DNA from: Balanoglossus misakiensis
Taxonomy: Eukaryota; Hemichordata
Direction of reading: 5' to 3'
Length of the DNA: 64,000 bases
NCBI GenBank assembly: GCA_040954595.2
Contig: CM082585.2
Coordinates: 1,364,001-1,428,000, forward strand
Each line of letters begins with the position of its first letter. Position 1 is the first letter of the stretch. The translations under genes and the position numbers were made by a program. This document shows positions 22,932 to 33,327 of this stretch, one piece after another. Under the pieces are notes generated by a model. It was given only the letters and a program-made list of their open reading frames with translations, had not been told where the DNA came from and did not search any database.

Positions 22932-24146
22932 AAAAAAATAATTAAAGCACATAAAAAATAATTCTATATACTGGTAAAATTAATTCTAACATGTTTTATT
23001 AATAAACTACAATTTTGACCAGAACGGGCCCTCATAGATACCGGTAGTACATGTAACTTTGGGTGTTTTTCTCAATGTTTATAATGTGTTTTGATTGCCT
23101 GTTCTACTTGTTTCTGAACATAGTTAAAGCTTCATTAGCTGTAACTTTTCACTTTGTTTTCAGTATTTTTGTTTTAAGTATTTACTGCAGTGTCTTCTTC
23201 AGATCCCTGAATCATGATGAAATATAGGTGTGTCTGTTCAGTATTGTTATTGTGAATTTGAATTCAAGTCTGGACTAGAATTCATTTCAATAGCCGTTAC
23301 ACACATACAGGTTATGCTGACAAGTGGAGTTCTGTGTAGAGCATGTGTAACAGTTAATGTCCCTTTAAATATCACATACATACATCTGTCTAGTTTTGTA
23401 CATGCAACTCACACGTATGTTATATTTATTGATTGACTGTCAAATATCATCCTGTTGTTTGATTAAATGTAAATGTTGTATGTTGTAGAATAGAAAGCAC
23501 AATTCTTCTAGTTCCATAGATATCAGTGCTCATTTTAAAGCTGAAAGTGACATTTTCAACACTAAATGCAAGGAAATGTAACTAAATATTTTAATTTTGC
23601 AGTCAAAATGCAACACAGTCAGCTCCGAACTGCATTTAAAATCCAAACACATGGTGTTATATTCTTGGTAATAAGCAAAGATCTGTATCCTATCCACAAA
23701 GTATATATCATACACACAGTATTATCTTAATAACTATAATACAGCTATGAAATTGCTAGAAACATTGTAATATTTGGATGAATTTAAAGAAAAATAATTA
23801 TATTTATATTAACAGTATGTAAAAGTTACGAAGATTTAGCGTTGAATGATGTTGTGATGTCTGTAAGAGCTGTTCCAATACAAGGTGAACGAATTTCAAA
23901 ACCTTTTGTTCAATCAACCTTTCTACTGACCTGTGATTCCAAAAGTTATTGAAATATCATTACACATTTACCTGTATATAGTGCAGACTATAAATAGAGC
24001 ACACTCTGGAAAGGAGTTATGTAATTAATATCTCTATCATGTGAGTGACATCATTTTAAGGGCCACTGACCACCCCACCTGTGACAATTTGCTAGGGGGT
24101 GCGAACATCTCAACAGGAGGTGAATCCCTCCATGCCATGTCTGGGT
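22932..24146. other. Non-coding stretch, no gene seen
   Basis: AT-rich unique-looking sequence. Short frames on both strands lack domains or credible splice contexts. 24,060-24,140 has the look of an eroded interspersed repeat. No tRNA or other RNA gene could be recognised. Confidence 0.4.
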
Positions 24147-24147
24147 A

Positions 24148-24182
<35 letters not shown>

Positions 24183-24244
24183 CTTTCATTCATTCATTCA
24201 GTGAGTCAGTCAGTTAGTCAGTCAGTCAGTCCGTCAGTCAGTCA
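24147..24244. repeat. Tetranucleotide microsatellites (GATT)n and (CAGT)n
   Basis: About nine copies of GATT are followed by (CATT)4 and then a (CAGT)n run with sporadic variants (CAGTTAGT, CAGTCCGT). Two unrelated adjacent tetranucleotide runs point to slippage growth. Confidence 0.9.
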
Positions 24245-24727
24245 TATTAATTAATTCATTAAGGCATATAAACGATATAGCTAGCCTATTGTGATAGGAA
24301 TGGGCTAACACCCTTGTCATATAAACTTTGGCGAAGCGATCCCAAGCTCAGCTAAGGTAGATGGGAGGGACCTGAATCACATGTGCCCATCATAATGAAA
24401 GCTGCCAACCCTCTTAGAATGATACTACGGCCTATACGTTGATCACCTGATCGCATCGCCCTGTCACACTTGGCTATGGGCTACTGTTCATGTATGATAA
24501 AGGGGTTATTACACTAAGTTTGGTCGATAACGTGACGCATCCTCGTGATGTCCATAATATGGACATCCCTTACGAAAAAAGGGCCTGCTGCAAACTCCTC
24601 CCGCAAATCTGCAGCAGGATTCTGCGAACTCACTGCAAACTGCTGCTGCAAAGTGGCAAACAGTCCTGATTTTACCATGCAAATTAGGGGACTTGCAAAT
24701 TTGTTGCAAACTTCCAGCAACAAGATT

Positions 24728-24830
24728 TTGAATACTGCAGTGAGTTCACAGGAATTTGAATACTGCAGTGAGTTCACAGCAATCAAGATTGCCACCTTGA
24801 AAATTTGAACATTGCAGTGAGTTTGCAGCA
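24728..24830 (+). repeat. Short ACTGCAGTGAGTTCACAG repeats
   Basis: TTTGAATACTGCAGTGAGTT occurs twice exactly, 26 bp apart, and a third degenerate copy (TTTGAACATTGCAGTGAGTT) follows near 24,806. They lie in the left subterminal part of the TIR element and may be binding or slippage repeats. Confidence 0.6.
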
Positions 24831-24959
24831 AGACAATTAACTAGGGGTACCATTGAACCACCCACCCCCACCCCCCATAAAACCTCAGAGACAAGCAAAC
24901 TATAATTAACAGTTTTTATTTTAAAAAAAATCTATTTTAATCACAGGGTTAAGAAATCT

Positions 24960-25205
24960 AAAAAATCAACATGGTAAAACTACACACTACAAAAATTGGT
25001 TTTCAAAAAATAAAAAAGCTACACTACAAATATAAACACCACAACTTGCTCCTCTGCAAAAAATGTTTTTCCAATATAAAAAACTACACTACAAACAACT
25101 TGCTACTCTAATTTTTTTTCAATATAAAAAAAACTACACTACAAACTTGCTACTCTACAATTTTTTTCCAATATAAAAAACTACACTACAAACTTCCTAC
25201 TCTAC
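24960..25205 (+). repeat. Degenerate ACTACACTACAAA tandem repeats
   Basis: Five or six copies of an AAAAAACTACACTACAAAC core with TTGCTACTCTACAATTTTTTTC spacers, about 45-60 bp apart, fill this part of the TIR element downstream (minus strand) of its last exon. AT-rich and non-coding. Confidence 0.65.
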
Positions 25206-25217
25206 TACACTCTGTTT

Positions 25218-25311
25218 TTATTTAAGACAGCCCGTTTGCATGTGGCGCATTTCGCGTTGAATGCATGGATCAGCTCTTTTGTTGACATCTTCAGTTTGTT
25301 GACACCAAATA
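25218..25311 (-). CDS. Terminal exon of the transposon-borne BEN-like gene
   Basis: On the minus strand an acceptor TTCTTCTCTTTTTCAG precedes this exon. Joined in phase to the exon at 25,710-25,945 (two bases from that exon, one from this), it gives 31 codons ending ...MRHMQTGCLK and a TAA. The matching phase and a clean stop support the join. The peptide itself has no recognised motif beyond possibly closing the BEN-like fold. Confidence 0.4.
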
Positions 25312-25709
25312 CTGAAAAAGAGAAGAATAAACACATATCAGTTACACCATGCAGTAATAAGGAGAAGATTGCCAAGCATAATTGTTACATATGCAGTTGC
25401 CCAATACGAGTAATTTCCACCAACCGGAAGTCACACAATTCAACTAAAATTCAGGAAAAAAACTTAATATCATTCAGGTACAAAAACTGTTGACCTAACT
25501 GATAAATTTCATCGAGTGTATTTGTAGTAGATGGTCAGAACAAATAAAATGAAATGTATAAGGATGAGATGCACCTTTATAATGATATTTATTTTGAATC
25601 CAGTGAATATGGGATAGCCAATCAAAGAATTTCACTCCAGGGACATGCAAAAAATGTCATTATCATAGAATACAATCATTTCGACATTTTAAAGAAACCT
25701 TTTACTTAC

Positions 25710-25945
25710 AAGTCAGTGCCGTTACAACATGCTGGTAGGGTGTTCCAATAAATGCGCTGGTATTCTTCCCGCTCAGTTGTTCGGGTTTTAAACAACCCAT
25801 CCATCAGCTTTTTTATGACGTAAGATGGCGGCTTGTTCTTGCATCTACCTAAAGTTATGCTCAACCAGGCAGATGGAATCGCTACGTTGGAGTTGGAAAG
25901 CCGTTCATATTGCAGTGGCAGAGGCTCGCCCTCGTCTAGAATCAC
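25710..25945 (-). CDS. Exon encoding a BEN-like domain
   Basis: The minus strand has the acceptor AATTTCAATCAG, 78 open codons (phase 0 to phase 2) and the donor ACTT|GTAAGT. The peptide contains VAIPSAWLSITLG, KPPSYVIKKLMDGLF and a charged tail. The pattern I-P-x-x-x-L followed by a basic linker and a P-S-x-x-x-x-K-L-x-x-x-L-F helix resembles BEN domains, a DNA-binding fold of chromatin factors and some mobile elements. The likeness is by eye only. The exon sits centrally in the TAA-flanked TIR element, so it is either a transposon accessory gene or a captured host exon. Confidence 0.4.
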
Positions 25946-26280
25946 CTGATTGAAATTAAAAAGAGTACCAATAATTATTACATTGGTGTGAAAGTCATTT
26001 AGTACTCACAAAATTCAATCCCCACTTACTTACAAAGAGAAGGCTAAATGATTGCATTCAGAATAAACATGACCTATGTCAACAAATTCATTGAGAAAAA
26101 AAAATGTTTCCCTGTTAAAAGCAACAAATTTACATAATTAAACTGTGTATTAAAATGCAAGCATGGGATAACATGAGGTACTAAAGAGAAGGGGTGTATT
26201 ATGCATGTATATACTGACGTGGACTGGGGGGATGCAGAAGTGTGAGCGATGGCGTGCTTACATGAAGAACTGACACTTAC

Positions 26281-26390
26281 ATAGTTTGCCCTGGGAATGA
26301 TTTACCCTCGTTTGGGCGTGTAATGACTATCCTCAGAGAAGCCTTTTGATGCACAGGTGTGTACACAGCACTGGCGTGTTTTCTCAGCTT
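26281..26390 (-). CDS. Upstream exon candidate of the same transposon-borne gene
   Basis: The minus strand has the acceptor TTACTATTATTTTGCAG, a 36-codon open segment (KLRKHASAVYTPVHQKASLR and so on) and the donor CTAT|GTAAGTG. The frame ends in phase 2 whereas the next exon needs phase 0, so either an intermediate exon is missed, another frame is used, or the gene is broken. No domain is recognised. Confidence 0.35.
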
Positions 26391-26930
26391 CTGCAAAATA
26401 ATAGTAACAAATTGAGTCGCACAAATGCACCCACTATTTCTTGCTATTTCATATTTCATTCAAATGTCTGCAACAACATATACTGTGCACATAACAGCCC
26501 CCCCCCCCATGCACTGTTCCAATTACAAGACCTACCCCAATTCTTACTGGCACCATGGACTTATACCACTTATACAATGATGCAACAGGCTTATCTTTTT
26601 ATAGACACCTGACATTAGAAAGACCTTGTATGTATACCACTCTATTCTGACAAAAATGCAAGTTAATCAACATCACATATAAAATAATATAATATGAATA
26701 GAATAAAACCGATTCACAAAATATCAAATAGCTACTTGTTAGGCATTTGATTTTAAGTTGGATGGTGTTTGTGTATTGCAGAGGGATGTTTGTGTGCAGT
26801 AATCACGCTGTACATACCATGCAAGTTTGGCATACTATCACTCAAATATGACGCGTTATCGACCAAACTTAGTGTAATAACCCTTAAGTAACACCCTCTT
26901 ATTTTAAAGAAAACTCATTATTGAAGCCCA

Positions 26931-27023
26931 TTAACCCTTTCACAACCAAGGTTCAGTCTAAACCCATTGTTATCTATGAAAAGGTTCGACCTGTATAGAA
27001 GGAACTGGGGGTGAAAGGGTTAA
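26931..27023. mobile_element. Short TTAA-flanked MITE (piggyBac-like ends)
   Basis: TTAA, then CCCTTTCAC ... GTGAAAGGG, then TTAA: perfect 9-bp TIRs with a TTAA duplication around an 85-bp body containing GGTTCAGTCTAAACC. A truncated relative lies at 47,995-48,063. TTAA plus CCC termini fits the piggyBac type, though Kolobok-type elements also use TTAA. Confidence 0.8.
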
Positions 27024-27428
27024 AGGGACAAAGTCTCAGTTTTGTCCTTTGACTCACTGGCTTTTATTAGAGGTTCCTACCTTTAAATGTTTCATAAAAT
27101 GTTTAATCAAATCTGTCTACAATCAGAGTAGACATTGTTTACATACACCTTTTGTTAAATAATTGTACTGTGTTGTATTTCAGATTTTTGTCAGGAGCAG
27201 GTGAGAAATACGGTATGATTTCTGAAGGTCTGAGTACTGCATTGCAGTTATTTGACGATATGAAGACTTTGCGATTTTCAAGGTAATTATGGTAAAATTG
27301 TGAGGTTAAAAACCATTCTCTAATTATGGGCCCCACTTTTTGAGGTGGTTTATCTGTTTATGTAAAGCTCACCATGTCAACCAGGAAATGATTCGATACC
27401 GACAGTGGAGTACAACTGATGTGCGAAG
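27024..27428. other. Non-coding stretch
   Basis: No gene seen. A small palindrome, AAAGGGACAAAG ... TTTTGTCCTTTG, at 27,022-27,052 resembles the ends of the MITE at 27,485-27,840. A frame on the minus strand (27,139-27,336) has no domain. Confidence 0.4.
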
Positions 27429-27957
27429 TACATTGAAACCTGCCAAGTAAGGGCACCTCTGGGATCACACAACATGTCCTTTAAGGGATACAGGCTCTCT
27501 CTCTCGCTCGCTGCCCCTTATTCCATTAATTATATTTGATACAAGACACCATTTATGTTTTTTCTACATGTGGATATATGGTGAATTAATATTCAACCAC
27601 ACACAAAGTCCATCCTGCTTGTGGACATGAGAGTGAAAAAAATCGCCAAAATGAATAATCAGTCTCTACCATTTATTCGTTTTGGGTGAGTTTTTACTCC
27701 CATATCATACACGCGGGATGGAAGTTGTGTATGGTTGAATGTTCATTCACTACATATACACATGTACATTAACATAAACAGTGTCTTGTATCAAACATTA
27801 TTAATGGAAAAAAGGGCAGCGAGAGAGAGACTTTGTCCCTTTAAAAGAGAGGTGTCCTTAAAAGAAATGTGCATGTAATATTCTATTCAAGCCATTACTT
27901 TTGTCTTGAACAATCTGTCCTGATTAGAGAGATGTCTGTATTGACAGGTTTCACTGT
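27429..27957. mobile_element. MITE of the TACAGTCAAACCTG family, split by a nested MITE
   Basis: The left end TACATTGAAACCTGCCAAG and the reversed right end TACAGTGAAACCTGTCAA are inverted repeats related to the elements at 30,316, 47,159 and 47,802. The interior holds an independent TTAA-flanked palindromic element (27,485-27,840). Confidence 0.65.
27485..27840. mobile_element. Nested palindromic MITE with TTAA duplication
   Basis: TTAA at 27,481-27,484 and 27,841-27,844 flanks ~65-bp inverted arms: GGGATACAGGCTCTCTCTCT through GATACAAGACAC on the left and its complement on the right. The centre is non-coding. Confidence 0.75.
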
Positions 27958-28980
27958 ATTATCAACATTTTCAGTTTCATAATCCTTCTGTGTTTGCCAG
28001 AGAATTTTGACAGCAGTCAAAAGCTTTCTCTGCCATACCCATAATAAAAGAAAGCTTGCACCTGTGTTTTACTGTTTTCAAAGGGGAAATCCGGTCCAGC
28101 TGATTTTCTACATAATTTGGTAGCTTTGAGGTCACTCTTTCAGAAAAAAAAACATATTCGTCAAGTATAAGTCGTCAGGTATTTTACAAAATCGAGGGAA
28201 AGTTGGCAGAATTTATAATATGGCCTTAACTGTAATTTGAATCATGGGAAAAAAAGCGCCAGGACCAACTTCCATCCACCTTGGTGTGGGTGATACCATT
28301 TTCCAATGGGTGTAACTGCGTGACGGCTTGGGTATCTGTTGCTGAGCAAATATTTGAAATCATACAATCCAGATTCTAAAGTTCACAGGACAAATATACA
28401 ACATGTTTACATGGCCATTTACAACCAATTCATCCTATTGTGGTGATGTACAAAACCTTTTTTGTGGTTTGTTAAAGTTTTCATTACTCTAAATGGGTAC
28501 TTCCATAAAATGGTAGTAATATATTTATTAATATTTATTACACATCACATATTATTATTCGCTCTGGCTTTTTTGTCAAATTTTCAAATAAAAAAGGCAG
28601 TTATAACTTTGATGGGACCAAGAAAAGATTTTGCCATAGGATATCAAAAGGACACTTTCATTGTTTTTATGAACTGTTGTTTTTCTGTTCTATAAAAGAT
28701 GCAAATTGTTCTACTCCATTTTTGGGTCAAAAAATATTTTCATCAGATTGGTTTGAGGGTTAGATGTTGTAGCTAATAGTGTAAAGGCCATGATTGTTTT
28801 TGTTCACAAATATATTCAATTACAATGTATCATTATTATGCAGTTTTACCAATGTTGAGAGGCTTTCCTTGTCAACTGGCCTGTGTGTATGCATCAAATC
28901 CTTCATGTAAAAGGTCAAAGCAGAAAGTATTTCTAACAATGATTAGACTAAAGCAGGAGACTTTTGAGGAGAGTTTGAGG
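27958..28980. other. Non-coding stretch, no gene seen
   Basis: AT-rich intergenic or intronic DNA. An open frame at 28,462-28,695 is hydrophobic and chance-like. No convincing exon was found. Confidence 0.4.
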
Positions 28981-28983
28981 AGA

Positions 28984-29165
28984 CATCATGGCCTTGTGGT
29001 GAGGGCACAGGGTTGTGGGTTCAAGAACCAGACCTGGACATGGCCGTGGGTTTTGAGGATGGTGACTTCATGACCGCGATATTGTGCCCTTGAGCGCAGC
29101 ACTTTACCTCTCATTGTTTTGGAGGAACTGGCTTTGTATACTAGTGATCTGCACCTGTTCCAGTC
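28984..29165 (+). mobile_element. tRNA-derived SINE
   Basis: GGCCTTGTGGTGAGGGCACA resembles an RNA polymerase III A box and GGGTTCAAGAACC a B box, as in a degraded tRNA head. A body follows that ends in GTGCCCTTGAGCGCAGCACT TTACC, close to the CCTTGGGCAAGGCACTTTACC tail shared by many marine animal SINEs. No poly-A tail or target duplication was identified. Confidence 0.65.
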
Positions 29166-29210
29166 ATTCTATCCTAGGTAGACATATTTTCTTTGTTTGC
29201 AATAGATGAA

Positions 29211-29406
29211 TTACTGTCAAACAGGAAATTATTGTGAACTTCGCGAGAACCAAAAAATGCAAATTAAAAGTCACGTAAAAATGTTTTTCAGGGATATTGG
29301 TGCAGTTAGTGAAATATAAGAAAGCAAAATTTAAGTGTAGCATAACAGTTGTCTCTATTGATATTGCAAACATTTCCTGTCACAGAAATTTCCCGTTTTA
29401 CAGTAT
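29211..29406. mobile_element. MITE with TACTGTAAAACGGGAAATT-type ends
   Basis: TACTGTCAAACAGGAAATTA at the left and, reversed, TACTGTAAAACGGGAAATTT at the right form TIRs of about 20 bp around a ~155-bp body. A relative lies at about 51,640-51,852 and shares the internal GCATAACAGTTG word. Confidence 0.7.
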
Positions 29407-29438
29407 ATAAATAAATCAACTAAATATTTTTACTACAG

Positions 29439-29700
29439 GTGCCGCACCAACAAGTCATCTGTCACTTGGACAACCAAGTCAAATTGGAAGTCAGTCTCCA
29501 CAACAACTGTCATCCTCTCAACAGTAATTGACTCAACCAAGTCAGCCCCAGATGCAGGGCCAAGGTCAAAGGTCATCAATGCCTTTTGGTCAGCCTACCA
29601 GTTTACCCAACCAACCAGTATCCGCTGTCACAGCAAACAGGACACAACAACCAAATGTGACTGTTTCATTTATCCCATTGAGACAATTTTCATCACCCAG
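29439..29700 (+). pseudogene. Gln/Ser/Pro-rich exon of the EGF/Gln gene, broken by TAA
   Basis: An acceptor TTTTTACTACAG precedes a frame that starts in phase 1. It encodes a low-complexity Q/S/P-rich peptide (for example LGQPSQIGSQSPQQLSSSQQ before the stop, then LTQPSQPQMQGQGQRSSMPF after it). The reading frame is interrupted by TAA at 29,525-29,527 in CAG TAA TTG, where CAA is the likely original. A donor CACCCAG|GTACAG follows at 29,700, but its phase does not match the next exon (phase 0), so an exon is missing or the frame has shifted. No family is recognised; this could be an extracellular linker or an activation-type domain. Confidence 0.55.
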
Positions 29701-30126
29701 GTACAGTTGTGGTCTACCTTCTACTTTATTATATAATAAAATAGCCGTTTCTAGTTACCCATCCTGTGAATTGAAAGCTTTTTATGACTGTTTCACATAG
29801 CCTTGTCTAACCATTATCTTTACAGTTGACTATTGTTTCAAAACAAATTCAAAACTTCTGTTTTGGTTGCTAGAAACCCACTCTGTAAATGCTAAGACTT
29901 TTTTGGATAATGCCACAGACTCAGTAATCAAATTCAATTTTTAATGTGATTAATGTTGATAAGCCCTAAAACTCAATCCCATCCAAATGTGTGTTGAAAA
30001 TAGGACTTTGAGAGTTGCAAGCTCAACATCGAATCAAAAATTGCAGTCATGAATTAAAAATGGGGTTTTGAATACTGGCCTTGATAATGCTCCATATTAA
30101 CTAGGTTTGTTAATCTTTTTGGACAG

Positions 30127-30310
30127 GCAACTTCACCTCCAAAGATGACTTCCCAGCAGGCACCAGCTGCTGCACTGAAAGCCACAGAGGGTGTCATGCA
30201 AATGGCAAATGCTAGTCAGTTCAGTAAGATGCCACCAATTGCTGCTGTGAATTCTATCAACTCACAGCCACAGGAGAGATGGCCAGGTACAGATTCACAG
30301 CCACAAAGAG
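30127..30310 (+). CDS. Ala/Gln/Ser-rich exon joined to an EGF exon
   Basis: Acceptor TTTTTGGACAG, 61 open codons from phase 0 (ATSPPKMTSQQAPAAALKAT and so on, ending SQPQR) to phase 1 at the donor AGAG|GTAGGT. The leftover G plus AT from the EGF exon at 30,901 makes GAT (Asp), the first residue of a canonical calcium-binding EGF module, so the join is in phase. The content is low-complexity and without catalytic motifs. A MITE starts six bases into the following intron. Confidence 0.55.
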
Positions 30311-30315
30311 GTAGG

Positions 30316-30652
30316 TACAGTCAAACCTGTCTATACTGGCCAGACAGGGGACTTTCCTAACTGGCCTTTATAGAAAGGTGGCCTCTACAGTCAGGTCATT
30401 TAATGTGCAATGTGTAATATATTGCTATATTATTGTGGGCTTATACCAGAGTGATTAGACGACACAGGACATGTGTGTACAAACTAGACAGCCATGCTGT
30501 TTTTTTATTGCCAACTGCACATGCTCACTCGTTCAGCCTCGTACACTGCAAATTTATACATAACAGTAAATACCAATACCTAACACAATGTATATGGACT
30601 GTAACAGAGTAGCCACTATATAGAGGTGGCACCTAACACGGGTTTGACTGTA
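30316..30652. mobile_element. MITE of the TACAGTCAAACCTG family
   Basis: TACAGTCAAACCTG on the left and CGGGTTTGACTGTA on the right form TIRs. The body contains GGCCTTTATAGAAAGGTGGCC and a matching inverted GCCACTATATAGAGGTGGC. Relatives lie at 47,159-47,345 and 47,802-47,975. TA at the termini suggests a Tc1/mariner-type TA duplication. Confidence 0.75.
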
Positions 30653-30900
30653 ACATCTGTTATGTTGCCATGGCAGTCATTTACTGTTAATTTGATTATA
30701 CAGAGGAAAAAATATTCCAGTTCCCTTTCTTATATCCTCATATCAGTGGCAGAGTACGCCAGTGTCACTGTAAAATTTTGTCGACATTTTTGCTAAGTTA
30801 GCTGTAGTAGCTGTTGGCTATTTTTTCTGTATTTTTAATCCAAGGAATTAAAGTGAATTCAATGCTTGTAAATAATTTCTAATTTCTTCTTACCCTCCAG

Positions 30901-31023
30901 ATATGAATGAATGTCACAGTGGTGGATATGCATGTCAACACTATTGTCAGAATACCCATGGTAGTTATCTCTGCACTTGCAGACCAGGATTCTATCTGCT
31001 GGAGGATGGCCATGCATGTGCCG
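30901..31023 (+). CDS. Calcium-binding EGF exon (intact)
   Basis: Acceptor CTTACCCTCCAG, 41 codons symmetrical in phase 1, donor GCCG|GTATGT. The module starts DMNEC, has all six cysteines (spacing C-x6-C-x3-C-x8-C-x1-C-x12-C) and the calcium-site and hydroxylation-site pattern NTHGSYLCTC. Such modules bind calcium and rigidify extracellular proteins such as fibrillins and Notch-like receptors. It is the only fully canonical EGF unit in the window and marks an extracellular protein on the plus strand. Confidence 0.85.
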
Positions 31024-31984
31024 GTATGTAACTGTGGATATTGATATCTTCTGTGGCTACATTGTTTGGGGATTGTATATTGCTACGGTTACAATCAGCT
31101 AAACACACATCCTGTCTGTCCATTGCACACATTTTAAAATTTGAAATCAACCGCACACTCGTACTGAACACATGTTTGTTGAAATTGTATCTCAGAATTT
31201 TTCCAATTATAATTATGCATAATATAAACAAATTAACAAATGTGAAAACTTATCTTTGAAAATTTGTTTGCAAGGGAGAAAAAGTAATCTGTATTTTAAA
31301 AATCAGACAAAGTTTTGCTGACAGGGTACACAAGTTTCAGGGGATTTTGTTAAAATGAGAATGATAGAGAGTGTTAAAATTCCTAGAAAGGGATCGCCAT
31401 GGATATTGAGGACTTTGGTGTAAAAACAATTAATTGATCAAGAAATATGTGGTTAAGAATATGTGTCATCAACCTCACACGATACTATAAGACTGTCTGA
31501 TATATTCATGTACAAGTATTTTCACTACTTATTTGCATAATTTAATGAAATTAGCATAAATTATCAACCTATAGCTAAATAAATTACCTCTGCAAAGAAT
31601 AAATATACACTTAGAAAATTCATATAGTTTTCATCTCATTTTAAAGACATTACAAAATGCTTCTCTGAGGGTACAGTAATTTTTAACGGGTATATTCTTG
31701 ATAACTCATCACCATGAATGAGCATTTCAAAACTTAACAAGGCCAGTGTACGAAATAAAGCCTGTCCGACAGTCCGAGACTGGTTGTTTTTCTGTAGGAC
31801 TGGTAAAAATAAAATGTTACCAGTCCGACAGACAGGTTGAATTTAGCGTGGGAGTTGACTAGTGGTATCATGGCATCTTTTAGACTTTCCCAGGTTCATG
31901 TATTGCAATTAAAAGAAACAATGACTGCTTGATATTTCCTATGAATTTCGAACACTGACAAGGCATATGGCTAAATAGGATTCA
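31024..31984. other. Intron, no gene seen
   Basis: Non-coding. A weak inverted repeat (GTCCGACAGTCCGAGACTGG against CCAGTCCGACAGACAGG) lies at about 31,765-31,835 and looks like a small eroded MITE. Confidence 0.4.
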
Positions 31985-32262
31985 GTGTTTGTGCACCTTC
32001 TATCCACAATGCTGGATCTATTGACAGTTTTCAAAGGGGTTTAAAGACTCGTCTTTTTATTCAGCACTATTTCATTCCATTGCTTTTTTGGTTTATAGGG
32101 ATTGTCTTTCAGAACTGTTTCTGTTTGTTTGGGGTTTTTAAGTGTAATTTTTTATCCTTTAAGCTTTCACTTGTTTTCTAATTTTATTATTTTCTGTAGA
32201 AGATGTATGTGTATTACATTTGTTAGGAAATAAATAATAATAAAATAAATAAATAATAATAA
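31985..32262 (+). mobile_element. 3' end of a CR1/L2-like non-LTR retrotransposon
   Basis: The stretch around 32,020-32,070 translates to IDSFQRGLKTRLFIQHYF, close to the SF(K/Q)xxLKTxLF motif near the C terminus of CR1/L2-type reverse transcriptases. A 3' UTR and an (AATAA)n tail (32,225-32,260) follow, typical of these elements. It is severely 5' truncated and sits in an intron. Confidence 0.55.
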
Positions 32263-32278
32263 CTATCTTTGATTTCAG

Positions 32279-32395
32279 ATGTCAATGAATATATGGAGAG
32301 AGCAGATCTTTGTGAAGGCCAGTGTGTGAATACAGCAGGCTCTTTTTATTTCACTTGTGCTGTGGAATATTGATTGGTCAATGGAGAGTGTACAG
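32279..32395 (+). pseudogene. Degenerate EGF exon with TGA stop
   Basis: Acceptor TTTGATTTCAG, length divisible by three, phase 1 to 1, donor ACAG|GTAAG. It starts DVNEY, so the first cysteine is replaced by Tyr; a second is lost in the SFYFTC segment, leaving four. TGA at 32,371-32,373 interrupts EYxLVNGEC, where Gly of the usual GF motif is expected (GGA to TGA). The splice sites are intact. This is a decayed module of the same gene as 30,901-31,023. Confidence 0.7.
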
Positions 32396-33092
32396 GTAAG
32401 ATCAACACAATATAGAAATAATGCACGACGCCATGACCATTAATGTTTGTTTATGGGCAAGGGCGAGGGGAAAGCCAAAAATTCATGGGCGAGGCTTCCG
32501 AGCCCATTAATTTTAGCTTAGCTAGAGCCCGAGCCCTGCATTTATTTCCATTACATTACCAACAATCTCAAGAAAACCGTCAATATTTCTGAAAATGTCC
32601 CACACACAAGACTTGGGGCCCCGGAACTTGTGTTATGCAAAATGTTGTGTTCACTGAACTGTTTGCTAATATTACTATTCAGATTTACGGGCATGTAAAC
32701 AAACCATTACTGGGTATTTGTGGTCAGTGATGTCGTTCATCTTGACCAATTAAAATGCGACGCACAGACCACGGTAATATAATATGTGGGCAACGAAAGG
32801 TCCTGTATCTGTAATTTTTGAATTTTTATTCAGTATTATTCTGGTTGTCAACGATCATTTCAGCTCGGTGAAGCTGGGTAAGCAATGTTGTTATTGTTTA
32901 AACATTGTATTCAAGCCTGTGTCTGGACTTGGATGCAATTTGTCAATAATAACAGTGATTGGTAACTGCATGTTTACATAACTGGCTATCTGTTAAAGAG
33001 ACCATTTGCTGTGTGTACAGTACACATGCCATTGGCCGCTTATGGGTCAGCCAGTGTTTGCCTGTTAATCTCTCGATGTGTGTTATTCTGTC
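32396..33092. other. Intron, no gene seen
   Basis: Non-coding. 32,410-32,560 contains repeated GGGCGAGG and GAGCCC words and may be an eroded interspersed repeat. Nothing protein-like. Confidence 0.4.
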
Positions 33093-33096
33093 TGTA
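33093..33096. other. TGTA target-site duplication (left)
   Basis: TGTA precedes the left TIR and is repeated at 44,073-44,076 after the right TIR. Four bases is within the 3-4 bp range I recall for Academ-type elements. Confidence 0.75.
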
Positions 33097-33128
33097 CAGT
33101 CAGATCGCACGGTACTCATTAACATATG
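33097..33128 (+). repeat. Left 32-bp TIR of the large transposon
   Basis: CAGTCAGATCGCACGGT, one mismatch, CTCATT, two mismatches, CATATG when compared with the reverse complement of 44,041-44,072. The first ATG near the coding region follows within a few bases. Confidence 0.85.
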
Positions 33129-33327
33129 TTAATGAGGGAAAGTACTTCAAACCATGTAGCTGTTAGAGTGGGCCCCGCTGAAGGGTCGCAAAATAGGCCA
33201 TTTTTTACGCGACATTATAGAGCTGATTTCAGGCGAGGAGGACTGTGTACAAAATTGAGTATAGACAACTCAGGTTTTAAAGGATGTTTCATCATTTCCA
33301 CTGTGTCAACGTCACTACATCCTTGCT

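Larger units (their letters stand above)
24501..26884. mobile_element. TIR DNA transposon with TAA duplication (PIF/Harbinger-like), carrying spliced exons
   Basis: The left end AGGGGTTATTACACTAAG and the right end, reversed, AGGGTTATTACACTAAG form TIRs of about 32 bp (one indel, then 27 matching bases through GTTTGGTCGATAACG). TAA flanks it at 24,498-24,500 and 26,885-26,887. A 3-bp TAA/TTA duplication is typical of PIF/Harbinger elements. No DDE transposase is seen in its 2.4 kb. Instead the minus strand has exon-like segments with canonical splice sites (26,281-26,390; 25,710-25,945; 25,218-25,311). It may be a non-autonomous element that captured gene exons. Confidence 0.7.

Noticed and set aside
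28984-29165. Functional tRNA gene
   Set aside because: A- and B-box-like words are present but no cloverleaf can be drawn and the SINE tail follows, so it is a SINE head.
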